Positions 26,184-35,901 of a stretch of 64,000 bases of DNA are shown piece after piece. The stretch covers positions 248,001 through 312,000 of the forward strand of contig CAWEYC010000036.1 of assembly GCA_963813195.1 (NCBI GenBank), in the 5' to 3' direction. A program made the position numbers and the translations under genes. The DNA comes from Roseiarcus sp963813195. Lineage in GTDB: Bacteria; Pseudomonadota; Alphaproteobacteria; Rhizobiales; Beijerinckiaceae. Each line of letters opens with the position of its first letter. The first letter of the stretch is position 1. Below the pieces are notes generated by a model. It did not search any database and had not been told where the DNA came from. It saw only the letters and a list, made by a program, of their open reading frames with translations.

Positions 26184-27407
26184 ATGAGCGCCAACGTTAG
26201 CCAACTTCCGCAACGCAATCTTCGCGCCAGGGCGGGCGAGTCGTCCGGCGCGCGTGATTTCATCGCCCGCGCGGAGGCCGCTGCCGCGATCGCCGAGCGT
26301 TTTGCCGATCAGGTCGACCGGGAGGCGCGCTTTCCCGCCGAAGCCTTCGCCGCCATCCGCGAGCAGAGGCTGCTGGGCATGCTGATTCCAACGGAACTGG
26401 GCGGAGAAGGCGCGCGCTGCGCCGACGTGGCGGATGTTTGCGCCGTGCTCGGCCGCGCCTGCGGCTCGACGGCGATGATTTTCGCCATGCATCAGGTCAA
26501 GGTCGCCTGCCTCGTGCGGCACGCGCGCGGCAATCCCTGGCAACTCGGATTTCAACGCCGCATCGCGGAGCGACAAATGCTGTTGTCGTCGTCGACGACC
26601 GAAGGCAACAACGGCGGCGACATCCGGTCGAGCGAGGCGGCGGTGCGCATCAACGGCGCACGGGTGGCCCTGCAGCGCAACGCTTCTTGCATTTCCTATG
26701 GACTTCACGCCGACGGCCTCGTCACGACGGCGCGGCGCTCGGACGTCGCGGCGAGCTCCGACCAGGTTCTCGTCGCCTTTCTGCGCGAAGACTATAGCCT
26801 CGAGCCGACGCTCGCCTGGGACACGCTCGGCATGCGCGGCACTTGCAGCGCGGGCTTCATCGTCCGCGCCGAGGGTGAGAGCGATCAAGTGCTGCCGGAG
26901 CCGTACGAGCGAATCCACAGCCAGACGATGGCGCCCTACGCGCACCTCTTCTGGAGTTCGGCCTGGTGCGGCATCGCCACCGGAGCGGTGCGCCGCGCGC
27001 GCGCCTTCGTGCGCAAGGCGTCCCGCTCCTCCGGCGGAAAAATGCCGCCGGCCGCTTCGCAACTGACCCGCGCCCGCGTATCGCTCGAAACCTTGCGCGC
27101 CGCCGTCCAAGCCGGCCTCGCCACCTTCGAACGCCACGCCGGCGATCCCGGCGGCCTGACCGCGATGGATGCGCAACTCGCGCTGAACTTCCTCAAGGTC
27201 GAGGCGTCCGAACTCGCCGTGGCGACCGTCATGAGCGCGATGCGCGCCTGCGGCCTCTCCGGCTATCGCAACGACAGCGAGTTTTCGATGGGCCGCCACC
27301 TGCGCGACATTCTCTCGACGCCGATCATGATCAACAACGACCGCATCCTCGCCAACGCCGAGGCCGCGGTTCTGATGGGCGAGCCGCCGCTCGCGTTCAG
27401 TTTCTGA
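26184..27407 (+). CDS. Acyl-CoA dehydrogenase-family flavoprotein of the carrier locus
   Basis: A 407-residue acyl-CoA dehydrogenase fold. The N-terminal helical domain includes FPAEAFAAIREQRLLGMLIP and GGEGARCADVADVCAVLGR; the middle beta domain has LLSSSTTEGNNGGDIRSSEA; the C-terminal helical domain ends IMINNDRILANAEAAVLMGE. It differs from beta-oxidation enzymes in lacking a canonical C-terminal YEG motif. Related family members oxidise prolyl or other aminoacyl groups on carrier proteins, which fits its place 21 bases before the amino acid:[carrier protein] ligase. Aminoacyl oxidation is inference; an ordinary acyl-CoA substrate is the alternative. Confidence 0.83.
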   Translation: MSANVSQLPQRNLRARAGESSGARDFIARAEAAAAIAERFADQVDREARFPAEAFAAIREQRLLGMLIPTELGGEGARCADVADVCAVLGRACGSTAMIFAMHQVKVACLVRHARGNPWQLGFQRRIAERQMLLSSSTTEGNNGGDIRSSEAAVRINGARVALQRNASCISYGLHADGLVTTARRSDVAASSDQVLVAFLREDYSLEPTLAWDTLGMRGTCSAGFIVRAEGESDQVLPEPYERIHSQTMAPYAHLFWSSAWCGIATGAVRRARAFVRKASRSSGGKMPPAASQLTRARVSLETLRAAVQAGLATFERHAGDPGGLTAMDAQLALNFLKVEASELAVATVMSAMRACGLSGYRNDSEFSMGRHLRDILSTPIMINNDRILANAEAAVLMGEPPLAFSF

Positions 27408-27428
27408 GCCCGCGAAAGGAGACCGCCC

Positions 27429-28352
27429 ATGACCGTCGTGCGTCCTCGCCTCGGCAAGCCCGCCGCTTCGCCCGAAGCGATCTTCGAAGCCTTGTTCCGT
27501 CCGATGGGAACCGACGGCGTCTATGGCCGCTCGGGCGCCTATGAGACCATCGTCGAGGCGCTCGGCGCCTTCATCAGCAAGGAGCGCGACTCCAGGGCCG
27601 AAGTCGTCCGTTTTCCGCCCGTGGTCAGCCGCGCCCTGATCGAGAAATCCGGCTATCTCAAGAGTTTCCCGCACCTGCTCGGCTGCGTCTGCGCGCTTGG
27701 CGGCGGCGAGAAGCGGATCGGCGCGGCGGTGGCGCGATTTGAAGCCGGCGAGACCTGGACCGACGGGCTGGAGACGAGCGAGCTGGTTCTAGCGCCGGCC
27801 GCCTGCTATCCCGTCTATCCCATGGCCGCCTCGCGCGGTCCGATTCCGCCCGACGGACTGCTCTTCGACGTCGCCTGCGATTGCTTCCGCCGCGAGCCCT
27901 CGCGCGATATCGACCGATTCCAATCGTTCCGGATGCGCGAATTCGTCCTCATCGGCACGCCCGATCAAGTGACCGCCTTCCGTCAGACCTGGAAGGAGCG
28001 CGCCGCCGGCCTCGCGGACAAATTGGAGCTGAACTACCGCATCGAGGCCGCGAGCGATCCGTTCTTCGGACGCGCCGGCGCAATGGTCGGCCGGTTCCAG
28101 GTCGAGCAGGAGCTGAAGTTCGAACTGGTCGTCCCCGTTCGCTCGGCGGAAAGCCCGACCGCCTGCATGAGCTTCAACTATCATCGCGACCACTTCGGCC
28201 AGACCTGGGCGATGCGCGGCGAAAGCGGCGAGCCCGCCCACACCGCCTGCGTCGCCTTCGGCATGGACCGCCTCGCGGTCGCATTGTTCGCGACGCACGG
28301 CACCGACGCCGCGCGTTGGCCGACCTCGGTGCGGAGCGCGCTGAACCTCTAG
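27429..28352 (+). CDS. Amino acid:[carrier protein] ligase, SerRS-like
   Basis: A 307-residue homologue of the catalytic core of atypical archaeal seryl-tRNA synthetase without a tRNA-binding domain. In Bradyrhizobium the homologue Bll0957 activates glycine or alanine and transfers it to the phosphopantetheine of a small carrier protein. Class II motif 2 is CFRREPSRDIDRFQSFRMRE and motif 3 is CVAFGMDRLAVALF. The three zinc ligands of the family can be placed at Cys126, Glu171 and Cys274. AAGGAGA lies eight bases before the ATG. Partner genes are the dehydrogenase upstream and the divergent carrier protein. A pseudo-SerRS of other function is unlikely given the full match. Confidence 0.9.
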   Translation: MTVVRPRLGKPAASPEAIFEALFRPMGTDGVYGRSGAYETIVEALGAFISKERDSRAEVVRFPPVVSRALIEKSGYLKSFPHLLGCVCALGGGEKRIGAAVARFEAGETWTDGLETSELVLAPAACYPVYPMAASRGPIPPDGLLFDVACDCFRREPSRDIDRFQSFRMREFVLIGTPDQVTAFRQTWKERAAGLADKLELNYRIEAASDPFFGRAGAMVGRFQVEQELKFELVVPVRSAESPTACMSFNYHRDHFGQTWAMRGESGEPAHTACVAFGMDRLAVALFATHGTDAARWPTSVRSALNL

Positions 28353-28368
28353 CGCGGCGCCGCTCGCG

Positions 28369-29565
28369 CTAAAAGAACGCCTGCAATCCCGTGATCGCGC
28401 GGCCGAGGATCAGCGCGTGCACGTCGTGCGCGCCCTCGTAGGTGTTGACGGTCTCGAGATTCTGCGCGTGGCGCATGACGTGGTATTCGGCCTGGATGCC
28501 GTTGCCGCCGTGGATGTCGCGCGCCTGTCGCGCGATGTCGAGCGCCTTGCCGCAATTGTTGCGCTTGACGATCGAGATCATCTCCGGCGCCTCGCGCCTC
28601 TCGTCCATCAGGCGGCCGACCCTCAGCGACGCCTGCAAGCCCAGCGCGATCTCGGTCTGCATGTCCGCGAGCTTCTTCTGCACGAGCTGCGTCGCGGCGA
28701 GCGGCCGGCCGAACTGCTTGCGGTCGAGGGCGTATTGGCGCGAGCGGCGCCAGCAATCCTCCGCCGCGCCCATCGCGCCCCAGGAAATGCCGTAGCGCGC
28801 CCGGTTGAGGCAGCCGAACGGGCCTTTCAGCCCGGAGACGTTGGGCAGCAGCGCGCTGTCCGGCACGACGACGCCGTCCATCACGATCTCGCCGGTGATC
28901 GAGGCGCGCAGCGAAAGCTTGCCGCCGATCTTCGGCGCCGAAAGGCCCTTCATGCCCTTCTCCAGCACGAAGCCGCGAATCTCGCCGTCATGCGCCGCCG
29001 ATTTCGCCCAGACGACGAAGACATCGGCGATCGGCGCGTTGGAGATCCACATCTTCGAGCCGGTCAGGCGGTAGCCGTCCGCCATCTTCTCCGCGCGCGT
29101 CTTCATGCCCGCGGGATCGGAGCCCGCGTCGGGCTCGGTCAGCCCGAAACAGCCGATCCATTCGCCCCGCGCCAGCTTCGGCAGATAGCGCATCCGCTGC
29201 GCCTCGTCGCCGTAGGCGTAGATCGGGTGCATCACCAGCGAGGACTGCACGCTCATCATCGAGCGATAGCCCGAATCGATCCGCTCGACCTCGCGCGCGA
29301 CCAGCCCATAGGAAACGTAATTCGTCGCCGCCCCGCCATAGGCCTCCGGGATCGTCATGCCGAGCAGGCCGAGTTCGCCCATCTCGCGGAAGATCGCCGG
29401 ATCGGTCTTCTCCTCGAGATAGGCCTCGGTCACGCGCGGCAGCAGCTTCTCCGTGGCGTAGGCGCGCGCGGTGTCGCGGATCAGGCGCTCGTCCTCGCTC
29501 AATTGGTCGTCGAGGAGGAAGGGATCGTCCCAGACGAAGCGGGACCCCGCCGCAGCTTGTTTCAT
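28369..29565 (-). CDS. gcdH: Glutaryl-CoA dehydrogenase
   Basis: Flavoprotein that oxidises and decarboxylates glutaryl-CoA to crotonyl-CoA in lysine and tryptophan breakdown. The 398 residues include GCFGLTEPDAGSDPAGMKT, the FAD region WISNAPIADVFVVWAK, RQYALDRKQFGRPLA and the diagnostic C-terminal NTYEGAHDVHALILGRAITG holding the catalytic glutamate. ATG at 29565 begins MKQAAAGSRFVWDDPF, the family N-terminus. It ends 16 bases from the convergent ligase gene. No other lysine-degradation gene is nearby. Confidence 0.93.
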   Translation of the reverse strand: MKQAAAGSRFVWDDPFLLDDQLSEDERLIRDTARAYATEKLLPRVTEAYLEEKTDPAIFREMGELGLLGMTIPEAYGGAATNYVSYGLVAREVERIDSGYRSMMSVQSSLVMHPIYAYGDEAQRMRYLPKLARGEWIGCFGLTEPDAGSDPAGMKTRAEKMADGYRLTGSKMWISNAPIADVFVVWAKSAAHDGEIRGFVLEKGMKGLSAPKIGGKLSLRASITGEIVMDGVVVPDSALLPNVSGLKGPFGCLNRARYGISWGAMGAAEDCWRRSRQYALDRKQFGRPLAATQLVQKKLADMQTEIALGLQASLRVGRLMDERREAPEMISIVKRNNCGKALDIARQARDIHGGNGIQAEYHVMRHAQNLETVNTYEGAHDVHALILGRAITGLQAFF

Positions 29566-29825
29566 GGTTGAGCGTGCTCCATTCCTCGATGTCTGCGCGG
29601 CCTCGCGCTTGCCTGCCGCGTTGATAGCGCAACGCGGGGCCGGCGTCAGCATCGGGATGGGGGCGAGCCGTGCGGGCGGCCCAGCCGCGGTTGGGCTTAA
29701 TGGAGATTGAGTTGCGCCAATGCACCGCTGCGCGTCTCGCGCGTCCACCCTTTCCTATTCGTCGTCGAGCCGCTTGCCCTTCGACCATGCGGCCGTGAGC
29801 TGAACGGCCTGCTGGAAAAGCACGA

Positions 29826-29989
29826 CTAAAGCGCTTTGCATTTAGGTTGAACCGGCCCCGCCGTCTTCGCGAGCGAAGCGTGGCGATCCAGACTAAGCCG
29901 CCGCCGCAATCCCAAAGTCTGGATGGCTTCGCGTTGCTCGCCAGGACGGCTGAGGCTTGATTCGACCTGAAAGCAACGCGCGCTAGCGC
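29826..29989. repeat. 164-bp palindromic interspersed element, copy 1
   Basis: Matches 43461-43624 over its full length without gaps at about 97% by eye (five differences counted). The ends form imperfect terminal inverted repeats of about 22 bp (18 of 22 match), and the centre holds a longer imperfect inverted repeat with arms near 29858-29892 and its complement, closing on CCAGACT/AGTCTGG. No coding capacity. The right end overlaps the last codon and TAG stop of the GGDEF-EAL gene. It looks like a non-autonomous MITE or REP-like element. Confidence 0.8.
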
Positions 29990-32737
29990 CCCGCTCCCCC
30001 GCCCCCCAGCATCCTGCCGATCTCCCCCGCGGGCACCGGCCTGCTGAAGTGAAAGCCCTGCATTTCGTCGCAATCGCACTCGCGCAGGAATGCGAGCTGG
30101 CTGTCCGTTTCGACGCCCTCGGCGATCACCCGCAGATGAAGCCTCTGCCCGAGCGAGATCACGGCGGCGGCGAGCGCTTTGTCGCTGTCGTCGGCGAGAC
30201 CCTGGATGAAGGACTTGTCGATCTTCAACCGCCGAACCGGAAAGCTCTTCAGCGCGGCGAGGCTGGAATAGCCGGTGCCGAAATCGTCGATCGCGAGCTG
30301 GACGCCCAAGGCTTGCAGCGCCTTCATCGTGGCGACCGCCTCCTCGACCTCACGCATGATGAGGCTCTCCGTCAGTTCGAGCTCGAGGTATTTGGCCTCG
30401 AGGCCGCTCTGTTCCAGGCATTGCGCGACTCGGGCCGCTCAGATTCCTGTCCTTCCACTGGCGGGCGGATACGTTGACCGACACTGTCATGGGCGGCATC
30501 GCCATGTCCTGCCAGGCCTTATTTTGCCGGCAGGCTTCGAGCATCACCCAGTCGCCGATCTGGACGATCAATCCGCTTTCCTCGGCGAGCGGAATGAACT
30601 TGGCCGGCGGCAGCATGCCCAGCGTCGGATGCACCCAGCGGATCAGGGCTTCAACGGCGAAAACGCGGCCCGTTCGGAGATCAACCTGGGGCTGGTAGAA
30701 CAACACGAATTGCGAGCGAACAAGGGCGCTTCGCAATTCCTCCCGCAGCATGAAAGTCTCGTGCGCGTCGGTGTTCAGATCGGAGGTGTAGAACTGGAAG
30801 TCGTCGCGACCCATCTCCTTGGCGCGATACATCGCGGCGTCGGCTTTGGCCAGCAGCGTATCCGGGTCCGCCCCGTCGTCGGGATAGGTCGCGATTCCGA
30901 GGCTGCAGGTGACGCGAAGATCGCGCCCGTCGATCTGAAGCGGCGTCGCGATCGCCGCCCTGATTTTCTGTACGGTCTCTGAGATGACGTCGGAGTTCTT
31001 CGGTTGGTCGAACAGAACGATCACAAATTCGTCGCCGCCGAGCCGAACGACCGTGTCGGTCGCCCTCATGCAAGAGGCCATGCGGTTTGCGACGGTCTTC
31101 AAGAGTTCGTCGCCGGCGCCATGGCCCAGGCTGTCGTTGATCACCTTGAACTGGTCGAGATCGACGAACACCACTGCCGCCCACCGGTCGTAGCGCTCGG
31201 CGTACAGCAGGGCCTGGGATAGGCGGTCGTTGAGAACGCCCCGATTTGGCAGGCCGGTCAGCGCGTCGTGGCGCGCCATATAGTGAATGCGGTCCTCGGC
31301 TCGCTTTCGCTCGATCGCGAGCCCGGCCATCCGGGCCGCGACCTCGATGAGCTTGGTTTCGACCGGCGTCGGTTCGCGCGCCGCCGTCGCATACATCGCG
31401 AAGACGCCGAGCGCGTCGCCCTGATGCGAAATGATCGGCGTCGACCAACAGGCGCGATAGCCGTGCGCGATCGCCAATTCGCGATAATTCCGCCAGAGCG
31501 GGTCCTGTTCAATATCCGCCACGACCACGGTTTGGCGGCGATGGACGGCGGTTCCGCAGGACATGACGTCGGGACCGATCGCCAGACCGTCCAGGGTGTC
31601 CACGTAGGCCGGCGCCATGCTCGGCGCTGCGCCACGCCGTAAGCGGACTTGGTCCTGGTCGACCAGCAGGACGCAGCCGAATATCCCGATCGACTGGGAT
31701 TCGATGAGGCGAACGAGGCGCTCGAGCACCGCCTCCAGCGGCGCCCCTATCGCGATCATCTCCAGGACCTTCGCCTGTCCATCGCGCAAGAGATCCGCCT
31801 TGCGGCGCTCCGTGATGTCGCGAGAGACGCCGATCAGCCCGACGACTTCGTTCTGGTCATTCCGCAGAGGCGCTTTGGTCGTCAAAATCCACGTCTTGCC
31901 GCCCGACGCGTCGACGACCAGCTCTTCCTTGTCGATCATCGGCAGGCCGGACTGGATGATCCTTTGCTCATCGGAGAAATATTGCTGCGCGGTTTCCGGC
32001 GGGTGCAGTTCGAAGTCGTTCTTGCCGATCATTTCCTCCGGGCCGCTGCGGCCGATTTGCGACGCGGCGGCCTTGTTGGCGATGGCGAAGCGGCTTTTGG
32101 TGTCTTTGACCCAGACAATGGCGGGCATCCAATCGATCAAGGTCTGCTGAGAAATTCGGGTATTCGGCACAGCCCGCGCCAACTCGCGATCGCTTATATC
32201 CTCGTGCGTCTCGATCCAGCCGCCATCGCTCATCGGCCGGCGACGGACATGAATAGTTCGGCCGTCCTCGAGTTCGACGCTCGAATCGGCGGGAGCGACG
32301 CTCGAATCGGCGGACGGACCGCGAGGGGTATGATCTCCGCCCTCGCTCGACGCGGGCGCCCGCGTCCAGCCGCGCTCCTCGATCTCCCGCAGCGTAGCGT
32401 TTCGACCGCCCCGCTCCGGCGTAAGCTGGTAGATTTCCACGTAGCGAGGATTGCGGAAGGTCAATCGTCGCTCGGCGTCAAAAAAGCAAACGCCGAGCGA
32501 GCTTTCGTTCCAGGCCGCCTCGTGGCGCAGAAGCTGCGCCTGGAGCGCGGCGACCGTCGCTTGCCGATCGCCCCCGACCACTTCGGCCGAGATGGCGGCC
32601 AGCCTCGCCAGCGCCGCCATGTTGACCGGGTCCGGACGGGAAGGCTCGCGCAAGCACGGATCTTCCGCCAGTCGCTCATCGGGCGGGCCGTCCTCGCGGC
32701 GGTCGCGAACGAAGCGACGAAGCACATCGAACTTCAT
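29983..32737 (-). pseudogene. PAS-GAF-GGDEF-EAL c-di-GMP enzyme gene, frameshifted
   Basis: Cytoplasmic sensor for c-di-GMP turnover. Order of domains: PAS (residues about 65-185), PAS (195-315), GAF (320-475), GGDEF with intact VRLGGDEFVIVLF, and EAL with VEALIRWVHPTLG. The frame breaks after NVSARQWKDRNL near 30439: one extra base leads to a stop at 30350. Reading on in the shifted frame restores VAQCLEQSGLEAKYLELEL, then IDDFGTGYSSL, LKIDKSFIQGL, AEGVET and GFHFSRPVPAGEIGRML, all EAL hallmarks, to the stop at 29983. The damage is therefore recent, or a sequencing error; the GGDEF half could still work. Start ATG at 32737 follows GGAGGG. Confidence 0.8.
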
Positions 32738-33032
32738 TGACTACACCCTCCCCATGTTTAATTCATTACGAGTCAATTCCTTTCCGTCGTATTAACCGAG
32801 TTTCCCCGGCGGCTTCCGGGAGCGCGCTCGCGGCGGGGGCGCAACCGCGCTGGATCGGCGCCAGCCGGCCTCGTTCGCCGAACTCTCGCAATGTCGGCCA
32901 GAAGAATGGCGATGAAAGGCCCCAGCGGTTCATCACATCGCAATCTAGAGACAATAGCCGCAGGTTATCGGCAGCAGCGTCGAAGAGGGCTTCCCACCTC
33001 AAGCACATCGACAACATGAAGGGAACTTCGAC

Positions 33033-33470
<438 letters not shown>

Positions 33471-33505
33471 GGACTGGCGTTCGCCTATCCCAACTCACAA
33501 CAAGG

Positions 33506-33532
33506 GGGCTCGACTGCGCGGCAGTCGAGCCC
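33506..33532 (+). terminator. Hairpin after the first glycine-rich gene
   Basis: A perfect 12-bp stem, GGGCTCGACTGC with its complement, around a 3-base loop, 36 bases after the stop. A nearly identical hairpin follows the paralogue at 34259. No T run, so termination efficiency is uncertain. Confidence 0.6.
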
Positions 33533-33589
33533 AAGCCCTTTCATGACGGATTGAACGACGCCAGCGGGCCGCAAAGGCGCGGTTGCCCC

Positions 33590-33611
33590 GTCAGTTTGTG
33601 AAATCCGGAGG
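33590..33611 (-). other. Possible relic of an AraC-gene 3' end
   Basis: These 22 bases match 34524-34545 inside the AraC gene with one difference and read SGFHKLTG on the minus strand, the conserved C-terminal helix region of that regulator. The bases between the hairpin and this match also resemble those after the second hairpin. It may be what is left of a duplicated unit; the match is short. Confidence 0.25.
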
Positions 33612-33800
33612 CCCCCGGCTTGGCGAGGTCGGTTCACTTCGCTTGCTGCTTTTTCTACCACGTCTGCCTACAGATCAACCGAGCTAACGTCGTCAGCTCA
33701 TCGTAACGCAATCCCGATACACTGTCAGCAAGTTGTCGGCAGTCAAGTCGATGCCTGATCTCCATATAACGTGTATCGAAACTATGAAGGGAACTTCGAC

Positions 33801-34223
33801 ATGCTACGGAAGTCAATTGTCGTCTTGGCGACCTCAGTCGCTTTATCCTCCGGATTCGCCGCCGACGCTTTCGCCCGCGGCGGCGGAATCGGCGGCTTCA
33901 GCGGCGGCGGAATGGGCCATTCCGCGATTGGAATGAGCGACCCTGTCGGTGGCCTTAGCGGCGGGATGGGCCAAATCGGAGGCGGATTGGGCCATATCGG
34001 CGGCGGCATCAACAGCGGCCTCTCGACGGGCTCTCTAGGCGCGATAGGCACAGGGGGGGCTGTCGGCGGGACGAGCGCTCTCGGCGGCGTAGCCTCCCGG
34101 GCGCCAACGACGGCGGGCCTTGGCTCCAGCAGCGTTGGCGGCGAATACCAGTTTCGCGCGCTCAGCAATTGCGCCTACACCAGCAATTACGCAAAAACCA
34201 ACACTCCCGCGTGTGACGAATGA
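33801..34223 (+). CDS. Exported glycine-rich protein, paralogue of the preceding gene
   Basis: A 140-residue protein. The signal peptide MLRKSIVVLATSVALSSG and FAADAFARGGG match the gene at 33033 closely, as does the 20-base leader before the ATG containing AAGGGA. The mature part differs: Gly/Ser/Ile/Met-rich with GGGLGHIGGGINSG-type repeats, then a non-repetitive tail FRALSNCAYTSNYAKTNTP with two cysteines in the last 20 residues. Tandem duplication followed by divergence is clear. Function is unknown. Confidence 0.75.
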   Translation: MLRKSIVVLATSVALSSGFAADAFARGGGIGGFSGGGMGHSAIGMSDPVGGLSGGMGQIGGGLGHIGGGINSGLSTGSLGAIGTGGAVGGTSALGGVASRAPTTAGLGSSSVGGEYQFRALSNCAYTSNYAKTNTPACDE

Positions 34224-34258
34224 CAGTGGGCGATCGCTTCTTCCGACGCAGAACCAAT

Positions 34259-34283
34259 GGCTCGACTGCGTTGCAGTCGAGCC
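34259..34283 (+). terminator. Hairpin after the second glycine-rich gene
   Basis: GGCTCGACTGC pairs with its complement around the loop GTT, 36 bases after the stop. It has the same sequence as the stem at 33506-33532, showing that the hairpin was duplicated together with the gene. Confidence 0.6.
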
Positions 34284-34483
34284 CGAGCGTGTCGCAGCGG
34301 ATTGAGCGGCGACATTGCGGCGGGGGCAGTCGGTAAGAGGCTGGAGGTTCGGGGGTCATGGCGCGAGCGCGAGACCCTAGCCGCGAAATTTCGATTGCAG
34401 CCTCGAAGGCTCGTCCCCACCTCATGGGGCATCGACGGCCCGTGTAACTAGTGATGGCCGGCGTTTGTCCCTGCTCGCGCGCC

Positions 34484-35371
34484 TCATTCCAGGGCGCGGC
34501 GATATTGCGTCGGGGTCATTCCGGTCAGCTTGTGAAATCCGGAGGTGAACGCGCTCGTTTGGGCGAAGCCGAGCCGCATTCCGATTTCGGTGACTGAAAC
34601 GTCTGGCTTGGCGAGCAGCGTCTTGGCTTCCTCCACGCGGCGGATCATGTGATAGCGGTGCGGCGGCAGACCGAACGACTGCTTGAAAGCGTGGGCGAAG
34701 TGGTAGGGGCTCAGACGCACGAGCTGCGCCATCTCCGACAGCGAAACGCGTTCGAAAAGATGTTCCGCCACATATTGCTCGACCCGCTTTTTCTGCCAGA
34801 CCGCGAGACCGCCGCTCGCCGCGGGCTCATCCGCTCGCCTGCCGCCGTTCAGCCGAATGAGCTCATGGCAGAGGACGGCGCTGAGAGCTTCCGCATAGAG
34901 ATCGGCGCCCTGCTCCTCGATCTGCCCCTTCAATTTCCTCGTCGTGTCCCAGATGTCGGGATCGAAGAAGAACAGACGCGGCTCGAATTCCATGGCGTCG
35001 AAGCCGAGTTTGGGATCGAGCAGCGGACCCGTCGGATCGATGTAGAAGTAGGTCGCGCGGGTCAGCACGCGCGGTTCCTGCCAGCCGTAGAAGCGGTTAT
35101 TTGCCGGGATGAAGGTGAGCTTGCCGGTCAGATCGCGCAGGTTCGAGCGCAGGTCTTCGACGCGGGTTTCGCCATCGTCGCGCACCGATTGCTCGGACGC
35201 GACCAGCAGATGTCGGGGCCCTTGGAAGCCGTACTCGAATGGCTGAAACTCGGTGACCCGAACGGTCTCCACCCGAAGACCCGTCCATTCCGCCGCCTGG
35301 CGTTTGACGATATCGGACGGCGTGAAGGCGACGGGCGCAGCGGCATTCCGAAGGGCGCTCGCGGGACTCAT
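34484..35371 (-). CDS. AraC-family transcriptional regulator
   Basis: A 295-residue regulator. The N-terminal 190 residues are a ligand or oligomerisation domain of no recognised type. The C-terminal 100 residues hold two helix-turn-helices: VSLSEMAQLVRLSPYHFAHA with FKQSFGLPPHRY, and VTEIGMRLGFAQTSAFTSGF with GMTPTQYRRAL. It is convergent with the glycine-rich genes and divergent from the small HTH-like gene, with no adjacent pathway genes that identify its inducer. Confidence 0.88.
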   Translation of the reverse strand: MSPASALRNAAAPVAFTPSDIVKRQAAEWTGLRVETVRVTEFQPFEYGFQGPRHLLVASEQSVRDDGETRVEDLRSNLRDLTGKLTFIPANNRFYGWQEPRVLTRATYFYIDPTGPLLDPKLGFDAMEFEPRLFFFDPDIWDTTRKLKGQIEEQGADLYAEALSAVLCHELIRLNGGRRADEPAASGGLAVWQKKRVEQYVAEHLFERVSLSEMAQLVRLSPYHFAHAFKQSFGLPPHRYHMIRRVEEAKTLLAKPDVSVTEIGMRLGFAQTSAFTSGFHKLTGMTPTQYRRALE

Positions 35372-35636
35372 GGGTGCAATCCTTTTCAGTGACTGTCAAA
35401 CCCTACTGAGCGTCCCGCCATCCAGTTCGGCTCCGTCATGGCCGATGAACGCTCATATGGAAGCTTGCGGAGCCGCAGCAAGGCGCGTTGCGTTCACGTC
35501 TTCGCGCACGGCGGCGGACGCCGCCGCCCGGGGTCCGACAGCAAGATCGTGATAAGAGCCGCACTTTTTGGAAAGCGAACCTCTCGGCTTCTCCCCATCT
35601 CAATCCTGTCGAAACCGCTCAAATCGGAGCCGAGTC

Positions 35637-35819
35637 ATGCTACGCAATCGAGACGAGTTGGACGGTCTGTTGAAGCAGTCGCCGGCCGAGGGAGCGAGCT
35701 GGCCCGTCGATCGATCATCCCTTCGGGCGCTCGCCGACATGGGGCTCACTGTCGCGCAGATCGCGCGATATTTCTCGGTCAATCCGGACCAGGTCCAGGC
35801 ATTGCTTGATCGCCGCTAG
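35637..35819 (+). CDS. Small HTH-like hypothetical protein
   Basis: A 60-residue protein. LRALADMGLTVAQIARYFSV (residues about 30-49) has the spacing of a helix-turn-helix, followed by NPDQVQALLDRR. GGAG lies seven bases before the ATG at 35637. The longer open frame upstream to 35568 has no similarity. Possibly a short DNA-binding regulator; I do not recognise a named family. Confidence 0.5.
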   Translation: MLRNRDELDGLLKQSPAEGASWPVDRSSLRALADMGLTVAQIARYFSVNPDQVQALLDRR

Positions 35820-35901
35820 GGCAGGATGTGTTCAAGCCGAAGTGTTTCAGCCGTCGGTTCCCGGCGCCCGCAGATGACCGCGAATGGCGTGGAATTCGCC
35901 C

